A stretch of DNA of 64,000 bases from Mytilisepta virgata (GCA_028015205.1 CM051519.1:40777979-40841978); one strand, 5' to 3'; positions 46,366 to 58,313 are shown, numbered from the stretch's first letter. Made by a program: numbers and translations. The notes: a model not told the origin generated them from the sequence alone.

Positions 46366-49063
46366 ATTTTACTTGAGAAAACATGTGAATGTTAACAACA
46401 AATTTGAACCACAAAAGAACATTTGAAGTCACATACCGTGACTACGAATTATTTTTCGGTTTAACAGAAAATCTATAACAATAAATAAAAATACCAAAAT
46501 GCACAAATAAATAATAAAACAAGTGTTTTTCACACTGTATGAAAATTACTGATCAATGCATTTTTTTCGCATCATTGAACATGGATTTGTTTTTAGCACA
46601 GGTGCCCCCAACATTTTCTCAAAAATATATTTCTATTTGATTTAATTTAATATTTACATTGTACGTGCACGTAGGCTGATACATGTATTGAGTGGAACTA
46701 TCGGTGTTTACGTATGGGTAAAAGTGATACTTTACTATTACTACAACGATATCAGTATTAAAAACATTAAAATAATACAAATTTTGAAGATAAAATTATT
46801 CGCTTGAGTTTTAATAAAAAAAAAAAAAAAAAATTAACGAGCACTTATTAAGTCTGTAACTTAATCGACCCTGGTACCCAAATATCCTACAAATTCTAAT
46901 ATTTAAACGTCACAGCAAACATTTAAATAAGTTTGTTGGAAAATACTAAAATTTGCTTTCTTCTATACGTACATGTAACAGTATTTTAATGCATATCTGT
47001 AGAGGGACTAAATATCTCTACCTGGGCGATTTAGGTACCCTCTCTGTTTTGTGGTTGTTGGTTTATTTAATACATTCAGTTGTAAATAACCAGAGACCAG
47101 AGAGATTTCGGGTTTTAAACATACATGTGTGCCTGAAAAAGACATCAGTAGTCTACTTGGTATGTTATAATCATCGGAATATTCGTCCCAACCGTTTTTC
47201 TCTCGTACAGGAAAAACACCCTTCAAATACGGGCGATTTGGGTACTTCGACGTTATATGCTATCATAAGAATACAAGTGTATGTTTTATAAAAACAAAAG
47301 CTTCTGTTACATTTGCGTCCTTTTATTAAGGGAGCAACCATTTGATTTTTATGGAGTTGGGGGGGGGGGGGGGGGGGTGGGGCGGTAAATTTTGCAAAAA
47401 TTCTGGTCCTGCCATTTTATTTCAAATTTCAAATACTATTATTTCAAAATTATTTTTGGCATTGAAAACTATTTGCTGAGGCTCCCAGAGCCGCCACGAA
47501 TTTGGATCACAAAATTATCAAATCTACCGGCTAATCCATTGAAACAGGCAGGTGGAATAACATACCTAGAGAAGAACGAATTTGTACACTATGTAGAATT
47601 GGTACTGGGGATGAATTTCATTTTTTATTTCTGTGTAACCATAACTGCATAGTTGAAATTAGAAACAAATGTATACCAAGTTACTATACGATAAACCCAA
47701 ATTCGGTAAAACTGGAAGGTCTCTTATCTCTGTGTAATCTTGAAGTTTTTATCTTTTTTTATCAATGTTCATTAGAAAATTAACATTTCATTTGTAACCT
47801 TGAAATAAATATTGATAATTATTCTCTATACTTGTCCCAATATATTAAGAATTTTGACATTTATTTTATGTATATGCTATCATGTTTACATTACCATGCA
47901 CTGTTTTTGTCTTTGTTTATTATATATTAATGGTGTAAGATGACCTCTTGTTACACATTGAATCATGTGTCTGAGGGTTTAGAATAAAATCTTGAAATCT
48001 TAAAATCTTAAAACTTTTATTTTACTTGAGAAAACATGTGAATGTATTAACAACAAATTTGAACCACAAAAGAACATTTGAAGTCACATACCGTGACTAC
48101 GAATTGTTTTTTCGGTTTAACAGAAAATCTATAACAATAAATAAAAATACCAAAATGCACAAATAAATAATAAAACAAGTTTTTTTAACATTGTATGGAA
48201 ATTACGGATTAATGCATTTGTTTTCTCGCAACATGGAACCTGGATTTTTTTTGAGCACATGTGCTCCCAACATTTTCTCAAAAATACATTTCTATTTGAT
48301 TTAATTTAATATCTACATTGTACGTGCACGTAGGCTGATACATGTATTGAGCGGAACTATCGTTGTTTACGTATGGGCAAAACTGACACTTTACTATTAC
48401 TACAACGATATCAGTATTAAAAAACATTAAAATAATACAAATTTTGAAGTTAAAATTATTGGCTTGAGTTTTAATAAAAAAAAAAAAAAAATAATTAACG
48501 AGCACATATTAAGTCTGTAACTTAATCGACCAGGGTACCCAAATGGCCTACATATTCTAATTTGTCTATGTCACAGGAAACATTTAAATAAGTTTGTTGG
48601 AAAATACTAAAATTTGCTTTCTTCTATACGTACATGTGACAGTATTCTAATGCATATCTGTAGAGGGACTAAATATCTCTACCTAGGCGATTTAGGTACC
48701 CTCTCTGTTTTGTGGTTGTTGGTTTATTTAATGCCTTTAGTTGTAAATAGAGATTTCGGCTTTTAAACATACACGTATGCCTGAAAAAGACATCAGTAGT
48801 CTACTTGGTATGTTATAATCATCGGAATATTCGTCCCTACCGTTTTTCTCTCGTACTGGAAAAACACTCTTCAAACTGGGCGATTTGGGTACCTCGACGT
48901 TATATGCTATCATAAGAATACAAGTGTATCTTTTATAAAAACAAAAGCTTCTGTTACATTTGCGTCCTTTTATTAAGGGAGCAACCATATGATTTTTATG
49001 GAGGGGGAGGGGTGGGGGGCTAAATTTTGCAAAAATTCTGGTCCTGCCTTTTTATTTCAAATT
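45793..49063 (+). repeat. 1.64-kb tandem duplication (45,793-47,431 and 47,432-49,063)
   Basis: The second copy starts ACTATTATTTCAAAATTATT directly after the first ends. The copies are about 95% identical, including the LINE 3' coding end, its tail and a non-coding part. Differences are small indels (for example 13 bases near 47,090) and homopolymer length. Copy 1 ends inside the TTAA-flanked MITE, so its right half is missing there. Confidence 0.9.
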
Positions 49064-49109
49064 TGATCCTAGCCCCCCCCCCCCCCAAATAAAAATCAAA
49101 TGTTGCTCC
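48977..49109. mobile_element. piggyBac-type MITE, TTAA target duplication
   Basis: TTAA at 48,973-48,976 and 49,110-49,113. Inverted termini read GGGAGCAACCATATGATTTT and, inverted, AGGAGCAACATTTGATTTTT, followed by poly-G/poly-C. The 133-bp body is non-coding. A left half occurs at about 47,329 in duplication copy 1. Confidence 0.7.
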
Positions 49110-49183
49110 TTAAGTTCTAACAAACTAAAAAATATATACTGATAACAACGAATTACTTAATAACAAAAATATTTGGTATTATT

Positions 49184-49572
49184 TTATAGATTGGCCTCTA
49201 CAATAGATTCAGAGTTGCGTGTGACAAGAATCTCGGATATAACATTTAATGCTGTGGTCGTACGTTTTTCACCTAAAGTAAATCTCTTTGACTGTGTTTG
49301 TTGCGATTTAGCATTTACATCACGCACTGATACAGACACAAATTTTTTATCGCTTCCAGGTTTCTTTGAAGGTTCATTATCTGATGCAAACAATTCTTTC
49401 ACAACTTTCCTCATTCTTCGATCCCGTCCGAGGTATACTAATGGTGTGAAACATGATCCTGTTTTGGTGATCATGGACGGTATCGATGATACTAGTGGAT
49501 GAATTGTACCAGTATTAAAAACTGACCATATCAAAATGATGGCATATGGCGTCCAACAGAACAAGAAAGCAC
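49184..49572 (-). CDS. Opsin, 3' exon (TM6, TM7 and tail)
   Basis: After an acceptor (CATTTTTAG) the minus strand reads AFLFCWTPYAIILIWSVF (TM6, with the CWxPYA opsin signature). Next comes SSIPSMITKTGSCFTPLVY (TM7), in which the K of I-T-K is the retinal Schiff-base lysine. The tail LGRDRRMRKVVKELFASDNE is rich in S, T and K and stops at 49,184. The usual NPxxY of TM7 is TPLVY here. The exon starts with two bases of a split codon, so it cannot join directly to the TM5 exon (phase 0); a small exon for loop 3 and the start of TM6 must lie between 49,600 and 56,870, and I could not locate it. Confidence 0.8.
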
Positions 49573-49589
49573 CTAAAAATGAAAAATAA

Positions 49590-51930
49590 CGACCTTATTT
49601 AGAAATTACGGGGACAGAGGAATCTCGAACTACGGGGAAAAGTCATTTCCCATTTCACTATACATTTTTTACATAGTTACAACATTATTATACAATGTAT
49701 ACTTCTCATAAGTATTACATACATATAAGGAGTAGGAACATTTTTCCGGATTTTCGTCCACATCTTTGGACTTTAAAAAAAAGTTGCAAAAAAAAAAAAA
49801 CCGAAATATGTTAATAAAATAATCTAAATATCCGAATATCGCTTTTGACACAAATATGCAGTTTTGGATGTTTAAAACACCCCATTCTCCTAAAATCTAA
49901 AACAATTTTTTTTAAATGTAAGTCAGTACCCTTTTTTCCTTTTATGTGATGTTTAACTGAGCCCCCCCCCCAAATGTCAAAACCTTCTCTATTCCCAATC
50001 TTTACGGGTAGAAAAAAATGAAGTTATTAATGATTAAACATTAGTTACTATATATTATAGTAATGTCAGTAAACGCCAGGTGGAGCTGTTTTGGGGGAAG
50101 TTATTTGAAAACTTGATTCCGCTTCTTTACAACCTTTTCCAGCCTATTTTGAGACCAGTATACTGTAACCAAACTGTGGTTTCCGCCCAGTGGCGCCATT
50201 AGAGTTTACTGACATTGCTATATATTAAGATTCAAGTACAGAATCGTTTAGAAAGGTCTAAGTTAATACTAGTATCCTAAATTTCAAAATCAACAACACA
50301 GGTGAAAATGGTCCTAAGGACTGGTCATTCAATTTGCAGTAAATTTACTAAGATCGCGTCAGTAGTTGTAATATAAACGCGTCTATTCGTTGTTCTCCAG
50401 AGTTTGTCAGTTGTTTCGATTTTTCCCTCCTTCGAATATCCCTTTGGTATTTCTTGACTTTACCTATTCTGCGTTTATGTTATGGGAAATGTCGCAACAC
50501 TTTAAAGCTTTGTCGGACCTAACATGTTAATGTAGATCTTAATTTACTTTATACATACCTACGATATAGGTCATGGTCTGTACTAAGCCTAACTCCATAT
50601 TTATGTTCTTTTTTTTCGTCATTGAATTAGGAGTATCGAGCATTTTATTTTCAGGAACAAGATTTCGTCTTACTTCAGTCACCTAGGTATTCCAAAATAA
50701 ATATGTATGTTATTTATAATACATTCTGTCCGTTTTCAAGCTTGGTGATTCGAGGGAAAATAAACTCATATTTTATATTGGATGCAACGCGTCATTTGAT
50801 TGGTTTAGTCTTTTATTCGTCTGTCATATTATAGACTAATTTTTTCTTAGTGACGTCATAATACCTACGTTTTAGACATTAAGGTAGGAGATACCTAAAT
50901 CCGCTTAATTGCGGTATTTCATGAAATTTTACGTGCAGCTAGAACATTCGAAACTGCATCTAAATATCGAAAAAATTCTACATTTAGATTTTATATTTCT
51001 TCAATAAGGTTGTTTTAAGATCATTGAAATAAAGGACTTTTCTTGTAGATTTCATATAAAAACTGCCAAAAAATTTTAATAATTTCACTTTAAATCGTCA
51101 TTTCTCAAAAACGAATCCCTAGAATTTTCTATAAAAACGATATGTTATTGCTTTCAACTTTTCGTTCTGGAAATCATTCAACTATAGGTCCTGTCTGCAA
51201 AAAAACAATAAAAATCTACACTTTTTATCTCGATGTCGTGACGACGTTGCGCTTATTTCGTCTTTTGACGCTTATTTTCACCCTTCATACAGCAATCAAT
51301 CAAATTTACTAAAAAAAAACGACTCTAGTGACCCCCAATAAATTTTATATCAATAAAAAGAGAATTTCAATGGCAATACTACATCATTTAAAAAAAAATC
51401 TAGGGACTGGATTTTTGAGAAATCATAATTTAAAGTCTAAATATTTGACTTTCTGGAACGATATCTATGCATTCTATGTATTTACATTCTATGCATTTGC
51501 CAAAACTTGAAAAACCATATTTTGGGAAGTATTAAAGGGTCCTACATTATTTTTTTTTATAATCAGATGCAGTTAGGCGTACTCTAGTTGCATATCAAAT
51601 TAAAAAAAATCTGAAATATAGCCCATTTAGGTTCCTCCTACCTTAAAACAACCGTTGGAATCAAGTTACAGGATTCACTGTAATTTTGTTTTCAGTCTAT
51701 TCAAAATAACCTATAATGTTCGCCGTGTGTACTGTAGAATAACCGGGTTATTAAGGGCGCAACGCGTGACTGGGTATATTTCGTTATAGACTGAAAAAAA
51801 TACAGACAAATCTTCATTGCCTATTAGCCTTTAAGATTTAAAAAGGATTGTAGTTTCTATATAAATTCAAAAAATTTAAGTCTTTTTCAGTAACGAGGCC
51901 ATTCAATGTACGTTCCAGAATTAAAAGATA
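49590..51930. other. Opsin intronic DNA
   Basis: AT-rich, with a small MITE (next entry) and no recognised exon. The missing opsin exon could be here. Confidence 0.4.
50056..50222. mobile_element. MITE with 19-bp TIRs, probable TA target site
   Basis: TATAGTAATGTCAGTAAAC at 50,056-50,074 recurs inverted at 50,204-50,222 with one mismatch. The flanks are TA-rich, as for Tc1/mariner-type insertion. The inner part carries GCCAGGTGGAGCT and GCCCAGTGGCGCC. Confidence 0.6.
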
Positions 51931-51935
51931 CATAT

Positions 51936-52108
51936 AGTATAACTAATCATACATTTTGAATATCAAAATAAGACCACGAGTGACCGAAGTACGCATAAGG
52001 ATTAAACGAGTGGGCGGAACTTGTTCCGCCCACGAGTTTAATCCTTAAATGCGTCTTCGGTCACGAGTGGTCTTATTTTGATATTCAAAATGTACGATTT
52101 AGTTATAC
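51936..52108. repeat. Near-perfect palindrome, about 83-bp arms
   Basis: Arms 51,936-52,018 and 52,024-52,108 pair almost throughout, including CAAAATAAGACCACGAGTGA and GATTAAACGAGTGGGCGGAA. Only about five bases form the loop. GC-rich centre in AT-rich DNA. No coding potential. Confidence 0.9.
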
Positions 52109-53045
52109 TGTTTATTATATAGATTTACAAAGTTTTTAATACATTTTTTTTTATTGTGTGTATTTTTTTATCAACGCGTATGAATATCAATATGCGAGTA
52201 ATAGTGTGACAATCAATGGCCGCACAGGTATTACCACTTCGGTGAAAAAAATGTAAATTCAAATGAAGGATGGTATCTGTGTTTTATTGGAATATAACCG
52301 GTTCTGTTAAATTGTTGTGGAATGTTTCAGTGCAATTGTGACTCCTGTCAGTACGTTCTATCACCATCAACATGAACTAAACAAGGCACGACGCGATGCC
52401 CGGTGAAAATGTGTAGTTTTGTGTAACAGGATGTGTGGTTATGGCGCTTAATTTCGAAAGAGAAAAACGCTGTAGTGGATGTATTTATTTCGCTTCCGGA
52501 CAAGGCTAGGGGTGGTGAGTAGATTTTTTAGGCCAAAAATTGCCATTAAAAAGTATAATACATTAAAACAAACCACATTCCACAACCAACCAAGTTGTAC
52601 CAAACCAAAAGACAAATTTTTCTAGATTTAAGACAAAAACAAACAACTCTAAACACTCAAAAGTATTATTATTCTGAAGAACCAAAGGATGTTTTTTTCT
52701 AACAGCTGCCCATTACTATGGCCAAACTTTTTCTACATCAAAGGTGATTTGTTTTTTCCAGATTTGGGCTTTATCATGAAAAGACAAATTGATTTTTTTG
52801 GTAGAGCCAAAAAGTTGACTTTGATTCAAAGATCTGGTTTCATTCTTGAGAGATTGTGTGACAAATTTGATTATTACATTTATAGTCGGGGTGAAATACT
52901 GTGATTTCCCAGTGAATGATAACCCAATATTTCACAGCGTTTATTTCACTCTAGGAGGTGACGCAATAATATTGCCATTGTCAGCTTTCAAAAAGACTAT
53001 ACAAACGTCCTAGCGTCATGAGCGTAGTGACATGAAAACAAAATT

Positions 53046-53295
53046 CCTACAAATATATTAAGATGCATGTAAGAAATAAATACAGAGAATAATTACTTAT
53101 GGAATTCGAATACCAACAATCTACAACTAGCGACCGACCAACACTTATAATTCACTCTTGCGACATACGTGAATCAATTATTATTGTGTTGTTCGGTCAC
53201 TGGTTCAGGTTGTAGATTGTTATGTACGTATTCGAATTGTAAGAGTAGTTATATTATATATGTATTTCTTACATGTATGTTAATATCTTTGTTCA
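53046..53295. repeat. Imperfect inverted repeat, about 100-bp arms
   Basis: CCAACAATCTACAACT...GACCGACCAACAC on the left matches inverted GTGTTGTTCGGTC...AGTTGTAGATTGTTA-type sequence on the right, and the outer parts AAGATGCATGTAAGAAATA and TATTTCTTACATGTATGTT also pair. Foldback-type element. Confidence 0.65.
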
Positions 53296-54104
53296 ACAGA
53301 CTGTTTTTTTTTAAAGCACTAGTACTGTCAATTACATGTAGAGTTTTCTTTATCAAATACATATACAATTTGCTAATAAGACAAACATTGTTGAAGGTGT
53401 CATGGTAATTTTGAGATGAAGAACAGCAATCAAAGCACTGCTTTGTTGTTAAGTTAATGTTTCGTACGTTTGTATGTGATATACTGATTTATTTATTTTT
53501 TTGGTTTCCTAGTTTGCTGAATAGGTTCGTCATTGTGTGACAATAGATTCATGAAAGTGAAACCAATATTTTTCGAGGTTCACATTGTGTGCTTTAGTAA
53601 ATTAACATTTAGTACCATTGTGGACTTTTGAGAGATCATTGGGTATTTCGACAAATTAGTTTTTAAAGATTTATTTCTACCAGGAATTCCCATTTAAAAT
53701 TGCTAGTTTTGTGGATTATTGTATGTGCACCTTTAGATATACATACATGTAGAAACTGTCAATAACTGTTTACTGGATTGTTATTATTGCCTTTCAACAT
53801 CAAAGGAAAATTGCATTTGCTAAATTAGGGATAAAGATTTTCATCTTCAAAACATTCTAATATATCTTTTAAACAAGTGTTTTCTGGCAGGTTTCTTTTT
53901 TATGTTTTTGTGGAATATGATGATTAAATGATAATAAAATCTAATAAATAACTGAAATATTATTAATGGTATTAACAGCTAATCAGACATATACATGTAG
54001 TTCATGTAGAAATGGTCTGTGGAATTCAAAGAACATTTTCAGTATTGATCTTAAATGTCAAGAACATAAAATAAAACTTTTAACTTCATATTAACACAAC
54101 TAGA

Positions 54105-55661
54105 TTAATCTGAATCAGAGTCACTAAAGTTTAAAGGCAAGATTCTTTTATATTTCTTTTGCATGGACTCATTGGATGTGCAGTTTTCACAGGCACGTTT
54201 ATCAGAGCTACCATAGTTGGTATTAAAATTAAATGTTCCACCATGAATGTGTGTACTTCCTTGAAAGTATGAGGACATGCGCATCTGCGAAGACATTTGA
54301 CTGCAAGACGGTACTGGTAATTGACAATGGGGTTCAGTGCGTGGGTTAACTGGAACGACATCAGTGCATGTTGAAGATCCATATTTTGAACCAGCGTTAT
54401 AGTTCGTTTGTCCAGTAGTGTCTGTTAAAACATTGGAAATACTTTTTTGCTGTTGTTCATTCAATCTGGAATAGCTATTTATACTTGCTACATTTTTGTG
54501 GCCACTGATTTGCATGATCTGTGCGTTTTCAACACCCTTATCTTGTAGTTTTTGGATTAAATGTTTACGAGCGCTGTGGTTTGTTAGTTTCCTACCACCT
54601 TCAATATCAGGACAAGATTTTACCATTTTTTTCGTCAGAGAATATATATGGTTGATCCCCATAGGTGTTTCTTTGAACCATACGTGATAGTAATCCCTGT
54701 TTGAAACATGATTCACAGTCAGAAAAAAGGGTGAATCATCCTTATTCATGGCTTCTGGGCGTTTACTACGGTATATGCGAAATGCATTTACAGGACACCT
54801 GTCTTTATTTTCATGAGCCCAAGCTTTGGTTTTTATTCTTTTTATATCATTTGGGTTGTTGCCCTGTCTTGTTTTTGTTTGTCTCTCTGTCCTTAGACAT
54901 AGGTATTCTTTCCCTGTACTATCAATACCAATTTCAACATCGCCTAATGCAAGATCACGCTGTTCCTTTCCACCCCTCATACCGAGTACAAATGACAGTG
55001 TAAAATGGAGCAAATTTATAAGTGGAAGGGGTGCATGAACACCTAATAGACCATGTTGAAAAAGTTTATCAATGTCCGTGTCTGTTAATTCGTCAGATGC
55101 ATTAGGTTTGTTTCCATACCCGCAACCTTTCAGCTGTTTTTGTTTTGACTGCAAAACACGACGACACTTTTCAAACTCGCTGCCATTCAACAAGCTAAAT
55201 TTAGAATTGTGTTGTCTCAAATAGCGGTCTATGCTGCATAAAAACCCTTTCAAAGTGGACGGCTCATATTCTTTTCCATCCTTTTTTCTTACAGATAAGA
55301 CAAATGTACAACACTTTTCATTTAATTCATCTGCTGATAAAGTTTCAATTTCTCTGTTTTCACCACAGTTTTGTAGGTATGACCGAAATAGCCTTATATC
55401 ATTGTTTGTTTTCCTTTTTGTGTTTACATTTTCAGTTTGGGCTAGGAATGAGTCAATGTCCTCAAAAGACACATTTTGAAATCTACCCGGCTGGGCTTCA
55501 CTTTGAGGGACAGAAACAGTGTTCTCATCTGCATTTGTATTGGAATTTGCAGGAACATTTGGCAGAATATTGAACTCTGGCATTTCCACATGTTCTAAGT
55601 CATTTGTTTCTAGGAACTGTGAGACAATAGCTGCCGTGTAGGCGTCAAGATGGTCGGACAT
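54105..55661 (-). CDS. Crypton-like tyrosine recombinase, intact, 518 residues
   Basis: A single uninterrupted frame. Residues about 70-170 form the helical N-terminal DNA-binding (SAM-like) part. Residues about 190-410 form the catalytic domain, with R229 (GMRGGKEQRDL), H362-x-x-R365 (TNHSARKH), H388 (SGHKN) and tyrosine Y397 (INSYSRL). The nine-residue spacing from H388 to Y397 is the one used by Cre and lambda integrase. The domain (DUF3504 type) is found in animal Crypton DNA transposons and their domesticated descendants such as ZMYM2 and QRICH1. Such enzymes cut and rejoin DNA through a phosphotyrosine. The tail (residues 485-501) has RACENCTSNESM and a basic KKYKR, a likely nuclear signal. 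It lies on the same strand as the opsin, in its intron. It is either a recent active transposon or a domesticated gene; Cryptons lack TIRs, so the ends cannot be seen. Confidence 0.85.
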   Translation of the reverse strand: MSDHLDAYTAAIVSQFLETNDLEHVEMPEFNILPNVPANSNTNADENTVSVPQSEAQPGRFQNVSFEDIDSFLAQTENVNTKRKTNNDIRLFRSYLQNCGENREIETLSADELNEKCCTFVLSVRKKDGKEYEPSTLKGFLCSIDRYLRQHNSKFSLLNGSEFEKCRRVLQSKQKQLKGCGYGNKPNASDELTDTDIDKLFQHGLLGVHAPLPLINLLHFTLSFVLGMRGGKEQRDLALGDVEIGIDSTGKEYLCLRTERQTKTRQGNNPNDIKRIKTKAWAHENKDRCPVNAFRIYRSKRPEAMNKDDSPFFLTVNHVSNRDYYHVWFKETPMGINHIYSLTKKMVKSCPDIEGGRKLTNHSARKHLIQKLQDKGVENAQIMQISGHKNVASINSYSRLNEQQQKSISNVLTDTTGQTNYNAGSKYGSSTCTDVVPVNPRTEPHCQLPVPSCSQMSSQMRMSSYFQGSTHIHGGTFNFNTNYGSSDKRACENCTSNESMQKKYKRILPLNFSDSDSD

Positions 55662-55699
55662 TTTGATTTTTATTAATTTTTAGATTGAAGCAGACGAAT

Positions 55700-56290
55700 T
55701 TTTCATTGAAAAGGGAAGGTGAAAGGAAACTAGCAATCTACAATGCACATTTAACATTGCCGTGTTTTGTTTGTTTACTTTTAATTCTGAATTGTTATGG
55801 TCGGGAAATGTTTCGATTTAGAACAAACTCGTGTTTATTTTTAATAACGAAATCAAATAAAACATCTCAAACAATTTATTAGAGCGCTACAACTTTATTT
55901 TCAAAGGTTTAGCGGTTTCATTTTACAATCATGTGTGTATTCACCATTACACAACAAGGGACGTAACCGAGAACACACTTTTAGTTCAGTAAAAGTAGTT
56001 CTGGCGGGAACCTGATATCTCACACGTGAGATATCGGAATTTATTTCACGGATAAATCCTTATAATTCACACCTATCTATATAATAAATGTTCTTTATTA
56101 TTTTATTAAATTCCCTAAAGAAAGTCCTTAGCTCAGCTGCTACTGTGTGTCTCTGCCTTTTCGAGATAATACAAATAATGTCTGCAAATTTTTAATGGAT
56201 ATAGTAACTGTATATTTTGTTTACTTCAGTCATAACTAGTCATTGCCAAATAAAAAATTTCCAACATCTGTTTCCGATTCCTCGATTTTT
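55700..56290. other. Upstream of the recombinase, with a small palindrome
   Basis: No exon recognised. GATATCTCACACGTGAGATATC at about 56,014-56,035 is a perfect 22-bp palindrome centred on CACGTG, an E-box. It could be a promoter element of the recombinase gene. Confidence 0.4.
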
Positions 56291-56302
56291 AAGTAAAATA
56301 TG

Positions 56303-56625
56303 ACGTTGTTGAACAAGTGAAAGTTTTTTTGTTACATTGTAATCTGTGATCTACTGTAGTATCCGAGTGAAAGAAAATCTAATAATTAACATGTGAAAAG
56401 AACAACCGTTAATTCACTCTAGAAAGTAACGTTTCCATTGCCGCGGAGATATATCAAAAGACATAGTCCGTTTTATTTCTGCTAAAATGGGAGTTTCTGT
56501 ACAATGTAATAAAAAGTATAACTAATCGCTGAATTGAAAATAAACAAGAAGCGCGCACTTGATTTACTGAGAAGTTCGGCCGAGCTTTTTTATACTGGTA
56601 TTTGAATGCTATAATTCCTAAGCGT
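56303..56625 (+). repeat. Repeat R, copy 1
   Basis: Starts CGTTGTTGAACAAGTGAAAG and ends ATTCCTAAGCGT. About 85-90% similar to 58,314-58,661 in the same orientation (shared GCCGCGGAGATATATCAAAA). Its right part contains a stem around AATCGCTGAATTGAA. Its place is just downstream of the TM1-TM5 opsin exon. Non-coding. Confidence 0.75.
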
Positions 56626-56874
56626 TTGAAACATGTGGACTTTGGGGATATCCCTAATCCGTGTTTGAAGTGTACAGCAATTTAATAAAACCACGAAATG
56701 AGTTACTGAAGTATATGGAAGACAAGTAATACCACGTGTAGTATGAAATGGATAGTAAAAAAGTTGTAAATTTTATTAGATTATTGGAAGCTATGGTGTA
56801 TGTTTCAAAAAAATCTTTCGTAATAGTGTAATAACTAACCGTTTAATTTTAATATGTAAATATGAAAGGTTTAC

Positions 56875-57555
56875 CTTGGTGAAGATTCTCCAGTAACAAA
56901 CCACCATCACAGATAATGGCACTATAAAACATAAAACCAGCAGTGTTATAATATAAGCCCTGGAAACAGTGTCATCATTTTCTATATCTGGAGAGCAAGA
57001 TGTTCCTAATCCTTCTCTTTTGTATTCATTCCAACCAACTAAGGGAAACATCGATAAAATGCATGAGGCGCACAAGCAGCCAGATATTGCAGAAATGCTA
57101 AAACGGTTATTTGACGTACCATTGAATAATCCAAAAGCTACCATTCCTAACCTGTCGACAGATATAATAGCTAGAATGAAAATGGTGGAGATTCCACAAA
57201 AAGTTGCCAAAAATCCATAATAGCTACAGCCAGCATCACCAAACAACCAGTAACCAGCAAAACTCGACGAGATTACCATAGGACATCCCAAGGACGCCAT
57301 TACTAGTGCCAGGAAGCAGACGGCAGCAATGTAAGTATTGATTCTTGTAAGAAATGATCTGTTTCTGACAAAGAAAACATAAAGAACTGTTCCATTGGTG
57401 AAAATTGATAATAATGTAGTTATCAAAAGTATACATGCAACGGCAAAATGGACGAAATAGGAAGCATCTTCTGTGTATGTCTTGATCGAAGTATTGTTCG
57501 TGCAGTTTGTGATATCCACATCACGCCATTTAGTTGAATACTCAAAGCCGTCCAT
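56875..57555 (-). CDS. Opsin, 5' coding exon (N terminus to TM5)
   Basis: Minus-strand exon of 227 codons, ending TGGAGAATCTTCACCAAG|GTAAAC (good donor, phase 0). An acceptor (CTTCCTTCAG) lies nine bases before the ATG at 57,555, so a 5' UTR intron is likely. The N terminus has N-glycosylation sites (NCT, NTS). TM1 is about 34-60 (TNGTVLYVF); C110 and C187 make the usual disulphide; DRL (134-136) replaces DRY; WLFGDAGC and PLVGWNEYKREGLGTSC are opsin hallmarks. E181 (the ancestral counterion) is present and position 113 is Y, as in non-vertebrate opsins. With the TM7 lysine exon this is a light-sensing, retinal-binding GPCR, acting at the plasma membrane; the opsin group is unclear (perhaps peropsin/tetraopsin-like). 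Confidence 0.85.
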
Positions 57556-58077
57556 GACATCAGCTGAAGGAAGAAATTATTATGCTTTACAGTACACGTT
57601 AATAAAAACATTCAAACAACATATCATGACATCGAACAATTTCTATTTTAAGGTGAGATTTCAAAATAATCTATATGGTAACGCATTTCCGTTAAAGCTG
57701 ATGTTTTAAAAAAACAAACATAGAGAGTCTAAATGGAAGATATTTCCGGTTGTAAGAAGCAATATGTGTTTCTCAAAGTCACATGATTAAAAGTTGTCAT
57801 TAGCTCTAACTTTACCGACGTTTCCGTAATTTCAATAAAAGAGTTGACATCTTATCTCATGAAATCGTGTAATTTCCAATGGAATTATTCTTGTCATCAG
57901 ATGTACAATGAATGTATTATATGTACATTTTCTACTAAACCGACACAAATTCTTGTCCTGAATGATTTAAGTAGCGATGATTAAACCAACTTGGCATTTA
58001 CTTTGGGTATCGTTACCCTCAATATAAGTTGGAAATTGATGCATAGTACTATATAAGACGTTTCAGTTTGAAATAGG

Positions 58078-58312
58078 GGGCCTCGGTGGTCGAGTGGTCT
58101 AGGAAGTTCGTCATGACTACTAAATGATCATTATAGCCTGTCAACACTACTAATGATCACTAGCCTGTCAACACTGAGATTGTGAGTTCGGATATAACAT
58201 GTGGCGGGGTGCGTTCGACTCCGATCTTAAATGACATGGATTGCCAATTTTCCTACCGAAGGATCGGTGGTTCTCTCCAGGTACTCTGGCTTCCTCCACC
58301 AATAAAAACTGG
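58078..58312 (+). mobile_element. tRNA-derived SINE, interrupted
   Basis: Starts GGCCTCGGTGGTCGAGTGGT with a degenerate B box (GTGAGTTCGGATAT). It ends AATAAAAACTGG, where repeat R begins. A 30-base piece, GTACTCTGGCTTCCTCCACC and AATAAAAACT, occurs again after R (58,661-58,690). It contains an internal duplication of CTAATGATCA...CCTGTCAACACT. Confidence 0.8.
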
Positions 58313-58313
58313 T

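Noticed and set aside
50385..50485. Minus-strand reading KVKKYQRDIRRREKSKQ as the missing opsin loop 3
   Set aside because: No acceptor keeps this frame open at phase 0, and no donor follows before the stop.
54131..55573. Several frames on both strands within the recombinase region
   Set aside because: They are shadows of the 518-residue minus-strand gene.
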